From positions 820,501-884,500 of the forward strand of contig NZ_JABXYT010000001.1 in the NCBI RefSeq assembly GCF_013394775.1: a stretch of 64,000 nt of DNA, written 5' to 3'. Both the position numbers and the translations under genes were made by a program. Below the pieces are notes generated by a model. That model was not told where the DNA came from and made no database searches. It worked only from the letters and a program-made list of their open reading frames with translations. This DNA comes from Oribacterium sp. oral taxon 102. GTDB lineage: Bacteria > Bacillota > Clostridia > Lachnospirales > Lachnospiraceae. Positions 44,049 to 54,018 of the stretch are shown here, piece by piece (the stretch's first letter is position 1; every line of letters begins with the position of its first letter).

Positions 44049-45881
44049 TCAGATGCCTGCGCTTCGGGTCGCTTCCCGGAGCCATGCGAGCTCTTCTCCC
44101 TCGAAGTATGGGGAGAGCTTCTCGAAGACGGTCTGGTGATAGCGGTTCAGCAGTGCGATATCGCGCGGCTCCATCCGGGTGAGGTCGAGCGCATCGAGAT
44201 CGATCGGACACATCGTCAGGAAGTCGAAGCGGAGGAACTCTCCGTACTCGTTTTCAAACGCCTTCTCGCAGACGACCAGATTCTCGAGGCGGATGCCGTG
44301 AGAGCCCTCGATATAGAGTCCCGGCTCGTCGGAGGTGATGTGTCCCGGCTCGAGGACGGCGGAATCCATGCGCTCCGGAACCAGACGGTAGCGGATGCCG
44401 TTCGGACGCTCATGCACGCCGAGCAGATAGCCGACGCCATGCCCCGTGCCGTGGTTGTAATTCAGCCCCTCCCGCCAGAAGATCTCCCGGGCGGAATAGT
44501 CGAGGGTGACGCCGCAGGAGCCGTGCAGGAACTGTACCGCGCCGAGGCGGAGCATCGCGCAGGCGACCATCGTAAAGTGCTTCCGCTCCTCCGGTGTGAG
44601 AGGCCCCATCGCCATTGTGCGGGTGATGTCGGTCGTGCCCTCGAAGTAATGCCCGCCGGAATCCACGAGATAGAGTCCGTGCGGCAGGATCTCAACCTCA
44701 TTTTCCGTATCCGGAGAATAATGCGGGAGCGCTGCGTTCTCACCGTAGGCAGAGATGGTCGGGAACGAAAGCTCGACGAAGTTCGGCAGCTCCCGGCGGA
44801 GCCGTTCGAGATACTCCGCGCCGTTCACCTCGGTGAGGCGGTCGGCACCGAGCCGTTCCTTTGCCCGGTCCGTGAGTCTGCCCTCCGCATCGAAGGCATG
44901 CTTCATAAAATAGAAATATTTCGTCACGGCGATGCCGTCCTTCAGGTGGGCGAGCCGCTCGTTCTCGACCTCCGTCGGATTCTTCACCGCCTTATCGGCG
45001 CTTGAGGGCAGGAGACGGTCTATGACCCGCATGCTCTCATCGAGCCCGGAGAGGATAGCGTAGTTGGTCTTGCCGCTCTCCAGCAGGATGCTCCGGTTCC
45101 GGAGCTGCCGGATCGCGTCGTAAATCCCATTGTAGTCGCAGAGCTTGACGCCGAGCGCGCGGAGATAGTCCCGCACCTCCTCCGGGAAGCTCTTTCGGTT
45201 TGCGAAGAGATAGGCGCTGTCCGCGTCGAGCAGGAGGTAGGAGAGGAAGACCGGCGTACACGGGATATCTCCGCCGCGCAGGTTCAGGAGCCATGCAATG
45301 TCGTCAAGGCTCGAGATCACATGGATGTCCGCGCCATTCTCCGCGAGCTCCTCCCGAAGCCTCCGAAGCTTATCCTCCGAAGAGCGTCCGCTCCAGCGCT
45401 CCTCGAGGATCCAGACGCGGTTCTCCGGCAGCGCCGGACGGTCTGTCCAGAGCTCTCCGGCGAGGTCGAGGTCCGGGCGCAGGGCGGCATTTTTCCGCAA
45501 TGCAAGCGTCGAGAGACGGCTTCCGAGCGCGAAGTCGACGCAGCGCCCGTCAAAGCCGAGCGTACCGCTCTCCGGCAGCCGGCCGTCGATGTATTGGAGC
45601 AGCGTCGGGACGCCCTTTTCTCCCAGCCGCATCAGCGTGATGCCGCTGCCGCGGAGCTCCTTCTCCGCCTGAATGAAGTATCTGCCGTCGGTGAAGAGGC
45701 AGGCCTCCTCCTCGGTGACGACGAGCTGACAGCTGTCTCCGGTGAAGCCGGAGATATACTGTACGGTCTTGAAATAATCCGAAACATTTTCGCTCTGATG
45801 GAAGTCATCCATGGGGATCAGATAGAGACCGATCCCCCGTTTCCGCATGAGCTCCCGGAGCTCTTTGAGCTGTTCTCTCAT
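44049..45881 (-). CDS. Xaa-Pro aminopeptidase (aminopeptidase P family, three-domain form)
   Basis: A 610-residue cytosolic metallopeptidase removing N-terminal residues before proline. Two creatinase-N-like domains cover about residues 1-315 (GIGLYLIPMDDFHQSENV, DIAWLLNLRGGDIPCTPVF). The M24 catalytic domain follows, with metal ligands in LVDSGGHYFEGTTDITRT (Asp pair), NHGTGHGVGYLLGVHE (His), SDEPGLY and ENLVVCEK (Glu residues). Length fits the eukaryote-like long form common in Firmicutes. It is alone in its transcription unit. Confidence 0.93.
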   Translation of the reverse strand: MREQLKELRELMRKRGIGLYLIPMDDFHQSENVSDYFKTVQYISGFTGDSCQLVVTEEEACLFTDGRYFIQAEKELRGSGITLMRLGEKGVPTLLQYIDGRLPESGTLGFDGRCVDFALGSRLSTLALRKNAALRPDLDLAGELWTDRPALPENRVWILEERWSGRSSEDKLRRLREELAENGADIHVISSLDDIAWLLNLRGGDIPCTPVFLSYLLLDADSAYLFANRKSFPEEVRDYLRALGVKLCDYNGIYDAIRQLRNRSILLESGKTNYAILSGLDESMRVIDRLLPSSADKAVKNPTEVENERLAHLKDGIAVTKYFYFMKHAFDAEGRLTDRAKERLGADRLTEVNGAEYLERLRRELPNFVELSFPTISAYGENAALPHYSPDTENEVEILPHGLYLVDSGGHYFEGTTDITRTMAMGPLTPEERKHFTMVACAMLRLGAVQFLHGSCGVTLDYSAREIFWREGLNYNHGTGHGVGYLLGVHERPNGIRYRLVPERMDSAVLEPGHITSDEPGLYIEGSHGIRLENLVVCEKAFENEYGEFLRFDFLTMCPIDLDALDLTRMEPRDIALLNRYHQTVFEKLSPYFEGEELAWLREATRSAGI

Positions 45882-46086
45882 GTCCTGTCCTTTTCTTTTC
45901 TGAAAATACGGTTAAATACGGTTACAAAATGAGCTGTGTACTGCCCTGACCACCGGTCAGAGCCAATCGTTTCACTGCCGGGACGCGCTGCGCCCGACCG
46001 ATACCAGTCTACTCCATTCCGTGGAAACTTGCAAACGAATCCATGCTTCCTTAGCCGTACTGTCACATTGAAACAGAAGGCTTTCT

Positions 46087-46150
46087 TTAGGGAAACACCG
46101 ATGAAATCGGAAAAGTTACACGCCTATGGCACGTGCGTCATGAATAAATC
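46087..46150. repeat. Dispersed repeat, copy A
   Basis: This stretch shares GATGAAATCGGAAAAGTTAC and GTCATGAATAAATC, with a similar interior, with 49762-49823 in opposite orientation. It lies in the 382-base gap between the aminopeptidase and the Cof gene. The rest of that gap holds no feature I can support. Confidence 0.75.
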
Positions 46151-46263
46151 TTTCTTAGGGCGAGGATTCGAAAATGGCGAAATTCGGCATTCTGTGCTAC
46201 ACTAAGCACGAAAAAAAGGAACAGAGGGCCTGCCTCTACGGGGCGAGGGAATGAGGGTAAGGG

Positions 46264-47094
46264 ATGAAGAAAGAGAAGAGCTACAGAGGACTGGTCGCCT
46301 TCGACGTGGATAATACGCTGCTCGACCACAATACATGGCGGATTCCGGACTCTGCCGTGCGCGGCATCCGGGAGCTTCGCCGGAACGGTTATCTGACGGC
46401 GATCGCCACCGGCAGGAATATGCATGACCGGCATTCGGAGAAGTATCTGTCGGTCATTCAGAGCGACGCGCTGGTACACATGAACGGAACACGGGTGGAG
46501 CTTAGGGATGCGCAGGCACTGCCGGACTGGCAGCCGGGAGAGCTTCTGACCGACCATCTCATGGATCGGGAGCTGCTTCAGAGGATACTCCGCTTTTCAG
46601 AGGAGAATCACTATGCAGTCGGCGCCTGCATCGCGGACAAGGATTACTTCACCCACACAGAGGATGTCGTGCGGCATGATATCCGCTATTGGGGGAGCAG
46701 CGACCGCAGCTTCGGCGATCCGGCAGAGCTCCTGCGCCTTCCAGTTCGCGCGCTTGCCTACTGCGGCGGCAGAGAGGGCGGGGAAGCACTGCAGAGAGCA
46801 TTTCCGGAGCTCCATGTCTTCATGTTCAGCGAGAGCACCGGCGCGGATCTCTTCGAGGTGGGCTATTCCAAGCTGGATGGCCTGCGGGTGCTGGCGGAGC
46901 GCTTCGGGATCGACTGGGCGGAGAGCTATGCCTTCGGGGACAGCTTCAATGACAGGGTCATGCTGGAGGGCGTCGCGCACGGAATCGCCATGGGAAATGC
47001 CGTTCCGGCGATCCGGGACTGCGCGGACTATGTGACGGATCCGATCGGGGAGGACGGCATCTGGAATGCGCTTCGGCATTTCGGGCTGGTATAA
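46264..47094 (+). CDS. Cof-type HAD hydrolase 2
   Basis: A 276-residue HAD phosphatase, paralogue of the gene at 33726. Motif I is VAFDVDNTLLDHN (Asp15 and Asp17). Motif II is IATGRNM. Motifs III/IV are YSKLDGLRVL and FGDSFNDRVML. A C2-type cap lies between. The substrate is probably a sugar phosphate; nothing in the sequence decides it. GAGGGTAAGGG is the ribosome site. Confidence 0.9.
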   Translation: MKKEKSYRGLVAFDVDNTLLDHNTWRIPDSAVRGIRELRRNGYLTAIATGRNMHDRHSEKYLSVIQSDALVHMNGTRVELRDAQALPDWQPGELLTDHLMDRELLQRILRFSEENHYAVGACIADKDYFTHTEDVVRHDIRYWGSSDRSFGDPAELLRLPVRALAYCGGREGGEALQRAFPELHVFMFSESTGADLFEVGYSKLDGLRVLAERFGIDWAESYAFGDSFNDRVMLEGVAHGIAMGNAVPAIRDCADYVTDPIGEDGIWNALRHFGLV

Positions 47095-47132
47095 AAGACC
47101 GGCAGAGTCTCCGTGAGGGGATCCTGCCGGTC
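47093..47132 (-). terminator. Intrinsic terminator of the NlpC/P60 gene
   Basis: GACCGGCAG and CTGCCGGTC pair around a 17-base loop. On the minus strand the stem is followed by TTTTAT, 19 bases beyond the NlpC/P60 stop. Confidence 0.7.
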
Positions 47133-47150
47133 ATGGGGAGAGTGACGCGC

Positions 47151-47762
47151 TCAGAGCACGCGTCGGATCGCGCGGATGCGCTTATAACGGGCATCGGTCA
47201 CGGCGATGCCCGCCCTCCGGTTCAACGCGCTCAGCATCTGTCCGTTTCCGAGGTAAATGCCGACATGGCCGGAATAGACGAGGATATCTCCCGGGATCGC
47301 CTGTGCGAGGTCTCCCACCGCGCTGCCGACCCCCTGCATCGCAGCAGAGGAGTGCGGAAGCTCGATGCCGAACTGTGCATAGACCGCCATCAGGAAGCCG
47401 GAGCAGTCCGCGCCGCCTGTCAGGCTCGCGCCGCCGTATCGATAGGGGTTGCCGATATACTGCGAGGCAAAGGCGACGAGCTGCGCTGCCCGGGCGCTGC
47501 TGTCCGCTTCGGCAGGAACTGCCGAAGCAGCGGCTTCTCCGGAGAGGCTGCTGTCTGCCTCTGCGGCATCCTCCGCCTCTGCAGCATTGTCCGGCTCCTC
47601 CGCATCGACTGCCTCTGAAAGGGCGGGAGCCGTGATGCCGGCCTCCGCCGCTTCCAGCACATCCTGCGGGACGCTGTGCAGGGGAGCCGCGTAGGCGGGG
47701 ACAGGAAGGCAGAGCAGGGCGGCTGCGGAGAGGAGAAACAGGAATGATTTACTTTTATTCAT
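47151..47762 (-). CDS. Secreted NlpC/P60 peptidoglycan hydrolase
   Basis: A 203-residue exported cell-wall endopeptidase. The signal peptide has MNKSK, a hydrophobic core and a likely AYA-A cleavage site at about residue 25. A low-complexity Ala/Glu/Asp-rich linker of about 60 residues follows. The NlpC/P60 domain covers about residues 90-200. Catalytic Cys is in GGADCSGFLM, His in YSGHVGIYLG, and the third polar residue is probably Asn or Arg in SALNRRAG. No wall-binding domain is seen. Confidence 0.9.
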   Translation of the reverse strand: MNKSKSFLFLLSAAALLCLPVPAYAAPLHSVPQDVLEAAEAGITAPALSEAVDAEEPDNAAEAEDAAEADSSLSGEAAASAVPAEADSSARAAQLVAFASQYIGNPYRYGGASLTGGADCSGFLMAVYAQFGIELPHSSAAMQGVGSAVGDLAQAIPGDILVYSGHVGIYLGNGQMLSALNRRAGIAVTDARYKRIRAIRRVL

Positions 47763-47819
47763 AAAAGGTATCCTTTATTCTTGCTGTTTTTTATGGAGAT
47801 CTTTGTCAAACAAGGCTGT

Positions 47820-47849
47820 ATTATAGTATGGATATTATGCTTGAAGCAA
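47820..47849 (-). promoter_or_regulatory. Probable SigA promoter of the NlpC/P60 gene
   Basis: On the minus strand TTGCTT and a perfect TATAAT are 18 bases apart, about 58 bases before the start codon. Confidence 0.6.
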
Positions 47850-47958
47850 TGTATATAAAATAAAATCTATGAAAGGCTTTCTTACAAAAAGCGAAATCTG
47901 CCTGTAAGAAAATCGGAATCAGGTGCATATACAGAAGAAGTTGGGGAACAGAAAAGAC

Positions 47959-49272
47959 ATGAAGAAAAATGCGTATTACTATGAGATTCCGCGCGGAGCG
48001 GATTTTACGGCGAGGGTTCTCTCCTGCACGGAGGCGGAGAAAGCGCCGGAGGGGCTTTCTCACAGCGGGAAGCTGTATTGTGTGACGCTGGATCTCGAGG
48101 GCTTCTACCCGGAGGGCGGCGGACAGCCCTGCGACCGCGGCTGGATCGGGACAGAGCCGCTCCTCAGCGTACAGGAGCAGGAGCCCGCTGCGGCATATTC
48201 CCGAGGCGCCCGGCAGGAAACGGCGGTGTCCGAGACGGAGCAGCCGCCGATCCTGCACTATCTGGCGGAGCCGCTGCCGGTCGGGGAGTGCTTCCTCTGC
48301 CGAATCGACTGGGTTTGGCGGGACAGGAACTCGCAGAACCACAGCGGAGAGCACATTATTTCCGGTCTGATCCACCGGCGCTTCGGCTTCCACAACGTCG
48401 GCTTCCACATGGCGATGACGCTTCCGGAGGAGGTAGGATCGGCGATTCCGGCAGAGCGCCCGGGCATGTGCATTGACTTCGACGGGGAGCTGAGCTGGGA
48501 AATGCTCCTGGAGATCGAGCGAGAGGCGAACCACATCGTCCGGGAGGACAGGGTGCTTCGCTGCTTCTACCCGTCGGAGGCAGAGCTTTCGGCGCTGCCC
48601 TACCGGAGCAAGAGAGCGCTTTCCGGGAGCGTCCGGCTGGTGGAAATTCCGGGAGCGGATCTCTGCGCCTGCTGCGGCACCCATGTGCGGACGACGGGAG
48701 AGATCGGCATGATCAAGCTGCTCTCTGTGCTGCGGCACCGGGGCGGGAGCCGCGTGGCGCTCTGCTGCGGGGATCTCGCGCTATGGGACTATGAGGAGAC
48801 GCGTGATGCGGCTTCGGCGGCGGCACAGCGTCTTTCCGTACCGGTATCCGGACTTCCGGAGGCGGTGGAGAGGCAGCAGGCAGAGCTTGCCCGGAGAGAG
48901 CTCCGGATCGGGGCGCTGAATGAGAAGTATTTCCGTCTGAAGGCGGAGCGCTTCCGGGGCAGCAGCCGGATCTGCGACTTCGAGACAGGGCTGAACAATG
49001 TGGAGCTTCGGAAATACTGTGATTTTCTGCTGCGGCATTCCGGTGCGCAGCTCGTTTCTGTCTTTCTGCCGAAGATGAGGGAGAAGACAGGGGGAGAAAC
49101 GGAATACAGCTATGTGATCGGGAGCAGCGTCATAGACCTCCGTGAGGGCGGAAAGCGGCTGAACAGCCTGCGCTGTGGCAGGGGCGGCGGCGCGCCGTCT
49201 ATGCTGCAGGGTACGCTGTTTGGTACGGAGGAGGAGATCAGAGCTTCGGTAAAGGAGGCATTTTCGGAATGA
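47959..49272 (+). CDS. Alanyl-tRNA editing protein (AlaX-L/DHHA1 type)
   Basis: A stand-alone editing enzyme that removes mischarged amino acids from tRNA(Ala). It has 437 residues: an N-terminal AlaRS-like beta barrel (about 1-95), the editing domain with metal motifs HSGEHIISGLI (His-x3-His type) and CACCGTHVRTTGEIG (Cys-x3-His type), and a C-terminal DHHA1-like domain ending in GRGGGAPSMLQG. The start is taken at ATG 47959; GTG 47923 is possible. Its end overlaps the NUDIX gene by four bases. Confidence 0.88.
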   Translation: MKKNAYYYEIPRGADFTARVLSCTEAEKAPEGLSHSGKLYCVTLDLEGFYPEGGGQPCDRGWIGTEPLLSVQEQEPAAAYSRGARQETAVSETEQPPILHYLAEPLPVGECFLCRIDWVWRDRNSQNHSGEHIISGLIHRRFGFHNVGFHMAMTLPEEVGSAIPAERPGMCIDFDGELSWEMLLEIEREANHIVREDRVLRCFYPSEAELSALPYRSKRALSGSVRLVEIPGADLCACCGTHVRTTGEIGMIKLLSVLRHRGGSRVALCCGDLALWDYEETRDAASAAAQRLSVPVSGLPEAVERQQAELARRELRIGALNEKYFRLKAERFRGSSRICDFETGLNNVELRKYCDFLLRHSGAQLVSVFLPKMREKTGGETEYSYVIGSSVIDLREGGKRLNSLRCGRGGGAPSMLQGTLFGTEEEIRASVKEAFSE

Positions 49273-49763
49273 AACGCTTTGCAGACGGGGTGCTGAGCAC
49301 GCTCTGCTATCTCGAGAGAAATGGGAGCTATCTGATGCTGTACCGGAATAAAAAGAAAAATGATGTCAATGCAGGGAAATGGATCGGTGTCGGCGGGCAT
49401 TTCGAGGAGGGGGAGAGTCCGGAGGACTGCGTGCTTCGAGAGGTGCGGGAGGAGACCGGCTATACACTGACGAGCTACCGCTTTCGCGGACTCGTGACCT
49501 TTGTCTCCGGAGACGGCATCACTGAATATATGTCTCTGTTTACGGCGGACGGCTTCACCGGGGAGGAGATTTCCTGTACGGAGGGAGAGCTTAGGTGGGT
49601 GCCGAAGGAGGCGCTGCCGGATCTTCCGCTCTGGGAGGGGGATCGGATTTTTCTTCGCCTGCTCGCGGAGGACGCACCGTTTTTCTCCCTGAAGCTCGTC
49701 TACGACGGAAGGGGAGGTCTGACAGAGACCGTGCTGGACGGAAAAAGGCTGAGGAAACACTGA
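49269..49763 (+). CDS. NUDIX hydrolase (MutT/8-oxo-dGTP diphosphatase-like)
   Basis: A 164-residue NUDIX protein. The NUDIX box is GHFEEGESPEDCVLREVREE followed by TGY, with all catalytic Glu present. The N-terminal sequence (TLCYLERNGSYLMLYRNKK) is typical of Firmicute 8-oxo-dGTP diphosphatases, but other nucleoside diphosphate substrates are possible. ATGA overlap couples it to the AlaX-type gene. Confidence 0.9.
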   Translation: MKRFADGVLSTLCYLERNGSYLMLYRNKKKNDVNAGKWIGVGGHFEEGESPEDCVLREVREETGYTLTSYRFRGLVTFVSGDGITEYMSLFTADGFTGEEISCTEGELRWVPKEALPDLPLWEGDRIFLRLLAEDAPFFSLKLVYDGRGGLTETVLDGKRLRKH

Positions 49764-49823
49764 TTTATTCATGACTCATGCCCGTTGGCACGTAACTTTT
49801 CCGATTTCATCAGCGCTTCTCTA
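49762..49823. repeat. Dispersed repeat, copy B (inverted relative to 46087-46150)
   Basis: GATTTATTCATGAC and GTAACTTTTCCGATTTCATC are the reverse complements of the conserved ends of copy A. The interior can form TGCC-CGTT-GGCA. It overlaps the NUDIX stop and lies in the gap to the converging CPBP protease gene. Confidence 0.75.
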
Positions 49824-50699
49824 ATTTAGATTCAGTGCCGCGAGGGCGAGGAAGCAGAGGATCAGGATAAGCATACAGACAGAGCTGAAGAAGCAGCCGA
49901 GCATAGATCGGAGGCTCTGCTCCTGCCGGAGCTGCTCCCGCCATGGGCGGAAGCTGCGGAGCACGGTCAGAAGGAGCGCGGCGGTACCGCCGAAAAGCAG
50001 GAAGAGGTACAGCCCGTAGACGGGCGCTGCGTTTTCGGTGTAATTATTGAATAGAATCGCGAGCGCATTGTTCGAAAGATGCAGGAGGATCGCATAGCGA
50101 AGCCCCCAGCGCTCCCGGATTCCGGCGAGCAGCAGACCGATCAGGAAGGCGGCGAGGAATTGCAGGATATTTCCGTGCATCAGCGCGAAGAGAAAGGCGG
50201 TGCTGAAGACCGCGAAGCTTCTGCCGAAGCGCCGGAGGCTTCCGTAGAGATAGCAGCGGAAGAGCAGCTCCTCGAAGAGCGGTGCGAAGAGCACGGTGTA
50301 GAAGAGCATCAGCGGGTCGGAGAGCCTGCCGCCGCCCGCGGCCTCCGCCGCCTGCTCCAGGGAGAAGCCGAGTCCGCGGAGCAGCCTCTCGACCGGCAGG
50401 GTCAGACAGATCGCGAGCAGCTGCATTCCGTAGAAGAGCAGCAGAAGCCAGAGGTATTTCAGCGGGGAGAAGCGCCCGGCGGGTGCAGGAACAGGCTCGG
50501 GGCGTCCCAGAATCAGGTAGACGGAGAGCAGCGCGAGGGCGGAGCAGAGGATCATCGCGAAGTATTCATTCTGAAAAAGTCCGGTTCCGGCGAGGAGAAG
50601 GACAGCGCTCCCGAGCTGGAAGATCAGCTCGTAGACAAAGAGGGCGATTGCCAGCCGGTTGATATGGGATTTGACGAAACGCTTCAGCTGTGAGGGCAT
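49821..50699 (-). CDS. CPBP family intramembrane metalloprotease
   Basis: A 292-residue polytopic membrane protein of the CAAX-protease/bacteriocin-processing (Abi) family. About seven or eight hydrophobic helices are seen. The catalytic motifs are EELLFRCYLYG (motif 1, EExxxR) near residue 143 and FALMHGN (motif 2) near 170; the third His motif is LHLSNNALAIL. Its substrate is unknown. It diverges from recJ. Confidence 0.9.
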   Translation of the reverse strand: MPSQLKRFVKSHINRLAIALFVYELIFQLGSAVLLLAGTGLFQNEYFAMILCSALALLSVYLILGRPEPVPAPAGRFSPLKYLWLLLLFYGMQLLAICLTLPVERLLRGLGFSLEQAAEAAGGGRLSDPLMLFYTVLFAPLFEELLFRCYLYGSLRRFGRSFAVFSTAFLFALMHGNILQFLAAFLIGLLLAGIRERWGLRYAILLHLSNNALAILFNNYTENAAPVYGLYLFLLFGGTAALLLTVLRSFRPWREQLRQEQSLRSMLGCFFSSVCMLILILCFLALAALNLN

Positions 50700-50806
50700 G
50701 GGGGTTCTTTCTTCGCCGCAGGCGAGGGAGCAGATAGATCATTCACGGGATACAGGGATGCTTATCAGGTATTGTAGCACAAATGGGCGGAGGACGGATA
50801 GACAGC

Positions 50807-52534
50807 ATGAAAAAATGGTTTTTATATGGCAAGAAGGCGGATTTCGACGCGATCGCGAAGCGGTTCTCCATCGACCCGGTAACGGCACGGATCCTTCGGA
50901 ACCGCGAGCTCCGGACAGAGGAGGAGATCGATAGGTATCTGAATGGCAGGATGGAGGATCGGTATTCTCCGCTTCTCCTGCCGGACAGCATTCGCTGCAT
51001 GAATCTGCTGGATCGGGCGGTTTCGGAGGGACGGCGGATCCGCATCGTGGGGGACTATGATGTGGATGGGGTCTGCGCGACCTATATTCTCTACACAGGG
51101 CTGAAAAAGCTGGGGGCGAGTGTGGACTATGAGATTCCGGATCGGATCCGGGACGGCTATGGGATCAACCGGAGCATTATTGTGCGCGCGAAGGAGGAGG
51201 GCATCTCTCTCCTTCTGACCTGCGACAACGGCATCTCTGCGATAGAGGAGCTTCGTTATGCCGGGGAGCTGGGGATACAGGTGCTGGTGACCGATCACCA
51301 TGATGTGCGGCAGGACGAGCATGGCAGGGACATACTGCCTTCTGCTGTCGCGGTGGTGGATGCCAAGCGGCAGGGCAGCCGCTACCCCTTCCCGGAGATC
51401 TGCGGCGCGGTCGTGGCGTGGAAGGTCATAGAGCTTCTGTATTCGAAGCGGAACCTCCCGAAGGAGAGCGCTGCCTTCGCGCTGGAGTTCGCGGCGATCG
51501 CGACGGTCTGTGATGTGGTGCGGCTGCGGGACGAGAACCGCATTATTGTCCGGGAGGGGCTCCGGCAGATTCTCCGGACGGAGAACCGCGGACTGCGTGC
51601 GCTCCTTCAGGTGACGGGGCTGCTTGAGCAGGAAAAGCTCTCCGCCTACCACCTCGGCTTCCAGCTCGGCCCCTGCATCAACGCGGGAGGGAGGCTGGAG
51701 AGCGCGAAGACGGCGCTCCGGCTCTTCCTTTCGGAGGACGAGGCGGAGGCCTCCTCCTATGCCGTCCGGCTGAAGGAGCTGAACGAGGCGCGCAAGGATA
51801 TGACGCGGGAGGCGTGCGAGCGTGCGTATGAGCAGGTGGAGCAGCGGTACCGGGAGGATCGGGTGCTCGTGATTTCCCTGCCGGAGCTCCATGAGAGCCT
51901 CGCCGGAATTGTAGCCGGACGGGTGCGGGAGCGCTATTACCGTCCGAGCTTCGTCGTTACGAATGCGGAGCCGGCGGAGGACGGCAGCCCGATGTCGAAG
52001 GGCTCCGGACGCTCGATCGAGGACTACCCGATGGCGGAGCGGCTTTCGGAGGCGGCGGAGCTTCTCACGAAGTTCGGCGGGCATCCGCTCGCTGCGGGCT
52101 TCTCCCTCCGGACAGAGAATCTGGAACGCTTCCGGCAGGAGCTGAACCGGCTGGCGAAGCTTTCGGAGGAGGCATTGCAGGAGAAGCTCTGGATCGATGT
52201 CCCGATGCCGATTGATTATATCCGGGAGGAGCTGGTGCAGGAGTGGGAGAAGCTCGAGCCCTATGGCGCGGGCAATGAGAAGCCGCTCTTCGCCTGCAAG
52301 GGGCTCCGCATCCTCTCCGTGAACGTACTCGGGCGGAATCGGAACGCCGTGAAGCTTCGCCTCCGCTCCGCGGGCGGACGGGAGCTCCCCGCGATGCTCT
52401 TCGCCGACGGGGATGCGTTCCGGCAGGAGCTCGCAGGGAGGAGCAGCATGGATATCGCCTATTACCCGACCATCCACGAGTATCAGGGGAGGAGAGAGCT
52501 GCAGCTCACGATCTCGGACTACCGGTTGTGCTGA
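50807..52534 (+). CDS. recJ: Single-stranded-DNA-specific exonuclease RecJ
   Basis: A 5'-3' ssDNA exonuclease used in recombination and repair, 575 residues. DHH motifs are VGDYDVDGVCATYIL near residue 82, LTCDNGIS, VTDHHDVR and VVDAKR; the DHHA1 part has SLPELHESLAGIVAGR, SKGSGRSI and KFGGHPLAAGFSL. An OB-like C-terminal domain follows. ATG 50807 matches the family N terminus (MKKWFLYG); GGAGGA is about 12 bases upstream. ATG 50783 is an alternative. Confidence 0.93.
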   Translation: MKKWFLYGKKADFDAIAKRFSIDPVTARILRNRELRTEEEIDRYLNGRMEDRYSPLLLPDSIRCMNLLDRAVSEGRRIRIVGDYDVDGVCATYILYTGLKKLGASVDYEIPDRIRDGYGINRSIIVRAKEEGISLLLTCDNGISAIEELRYAGELGIQVLVTDHHDVRQDEHGRDILPSAVAVVDAKRQGSRYPFPEICGAVVAWKVIELLYSKRNLPKESAAFALEFAAIATVCDVVRLRDENRIIVREGLRQILRTENRGLRALLQVTGLLEQEKLSAYHLGFQLGPCINAGGRLESAKTALRLFLSEDEAEASSYAVRLKELNEARKDMTREACERAYEQVEQRYREDRVLVISLPELHESLAGIVAGRVRERYYRPSFVVTNAEPAEDGSPMSKGSGRSIEDYPMAERLSEAAELLTKFGGHPLAAGFSLRTENLERFRQELNRLAKLSEEALQEKLWIDVPMPIDYIREELVQEWEKLEPYGAGNEKPLFACKGLRILSVNVLGRNRNAVKLRLRSAGGRELPAMLFADGDAFRQELAGRSSMDIAYYPTIHEYQGRRELQLTISDYRLC

Positions 52535-52625
52535 GGAGACATTTCTCTCAATATGAGCGGCAACGTAACCTGCCGCGATGGAAGCCTGCTTTAATCAGAT
52601 TTATACTATCATAACCTGGGGTTAT

Positions 52626-52654
52626 TTGACTGTGCTTCCGCGATATCATAAAAT
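52626..52654 (+). promoter_or_regulatory. SigA promoter of glyA
   Basis: TTGACT and TAAAAT, each one mismatch from consensus, are 17 bases apart, about 85 bases before the glyA ATG. Confidence 0.65.
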
Positions 52655-52739
52655 CGGTACATAAGTCGGGTGCACCGGAAGCAGTGAGGAGACGAAAGCG
52701 GCCTCCGGAGCGGAGACAGAGCTGGGAGAAAAAACAGAT

Positions 52740-53990
52740 ATGATAAAAGAAATCATGGATTACATCGCGGCGGCGGATCCGGAGGTCGGAGCGGGTATCC
52801 TCCGGGAGTATGAGAGGCAGCAGCATAATATCGAGCTGATCGCCTCGGAGAATATCCTTTCGCCTGCGTCCATGCTCGCGATGGGAACGGTGCTGACGAA
52901 CAAATACGCGGAGGGCTATCCCGGAAAGCGCTACTATGGCGGCTGCGCCCATATTGACGAGCTGGAAAGCATCGCGATCGAGCGCGCCAGGGAGCTCTTT
53001 CATTGCGACTATGCCAATGTGCAGCCGCATTCCGGCGCGCAGGCAAATATGGCGGTGACCATGGCGGTCTGCGAGCCGGGCGACAAGATCCTCGGGATGT
53101 CTCTCGACGCGGGCGGGCATCTCACCCACGGCTCGCCGGTGAATTTCTCCGGAAAATATTTCCGGATCGTGCCCTACGGCGTGAATGCGGACGGGTATAT
53201 CGATTATGACACGCTCGAGGCGCTTGCCGTGCGGGAGAAGCCGCGGATGATCATAGCCGGAGCCTCTGCCTACCCGCGCGTAATCGATTTCCGGCGCTTC
53301 CGTGAGATCGCGGATCTGTGCGGCGCGGTACTCTGGGTGGATATGGCGCACATTGCCGGGCTCGTCGCGGCAGGCCTGCATCCGTCCCCGATGCCCTATG
53401 CGGACGTGGTGACGACCACGACCCACAAGACGCTCCGCGGGCCGCGCGGCGGGCTGATCCTCGCCAATGCGGAGGCGGCGGAGAAATACAATTTCAACAA
53501 GGCGATCTTTCCGGGCTGTCAGGGCGGTCCGCTCGAGCACGTTATCGCAGCGAAGGCGATCTGCTTCGGTGAGGCGCTGAAGCCGGAGTTCAAGGCATAT
53601 CAGCGGCAGCTCGTGAAGAACTGTGCGGTGCTCGCCGGGGCAATGCAGGAGAAGGGCTTCCGTCTCGTTTCCGGCGGCACGGACAACCACCTGATGCTGG
53701 TGGATCTCACGAATCTGGAGGTATCCGGCAAGGAGCTGCAGAACCGCTGCGATGAGGTCAACATTACCTTGAACCGGAATGCAATTCCGAATGATCCGCG
53801 CTCCCCGTTTGTTACCTCCGGCGTCCGGATCGGTACCGCTGCGGTGACGACCCGCGGCTTCCGCGAGGAAGATATGGAGCCGATTGCCGATTGCATCTGG
53901 AGGGCGGCGACGGATTTCGAGGGCTCGCAGGAGGAGATCCGCCGCACTGTCGCTATGCTGGTAAAGAAGTATTCGATTTATGAGGGCTGA
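52740..53990 (+). CDS. glyA: Serine hydroxymethyltransferase
   Basis: A PLP enzyme interconverting serine and glycine with tetrahydrofolate. It has 416 residues. Motifs are [62 protein letters not shown], and the PLP lysine in [15 protein letters not shown]. The ribosome site is GGGAGAAAAAACAGAT, modest. The SPFH gene begins 28 bases later. Confidence 0.96.
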   Translation: MIKEIMDYIAAADPEVGAGILREYERQQHNIELIASENILSPASMLAMGTVLTNKYAEGYPGKRYYGGCAHIDELESIAIERARELFHCDYANVQPHSGAQANMAVTMAVCEPGDKILGMSLDAGGHLTHGSPVNFSGKYFRIVPYGVNADGYIDYDTLEALAVREKPRMIIAGASAYPRVIDFRRFREIADLCGAVLWVDMAHIAGLVAAGLHPSPMPYADVVTTTTHKTLRGPRGGLILANAEAAEKYNFNKAIFPGCQGGPLEHVIAAKAICFGEALKPEFKAYQRQLVKNCAVLAGAMQEKGFRLVSGGTDNHLMLVDLTNLEVSGKELQNRCDEVNITLNRNAIPNDPRSPFVTSGVRIGTAAVTTRGFREEDMEPIADCIWRAATDFEGSQEEIRRTVAMLVKKYSIYEG

Positions 53991-54018
53991 GTGACCCTCC
54001 CGAAAGAAAGGAGTTCGT

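Noticed and set aside
45936..46205. 89-residue plus-strand open frame before the second Cof gene
   Set aside because: It crosses the dispersed repeat copy A, has no ribosome site and resembles no family.
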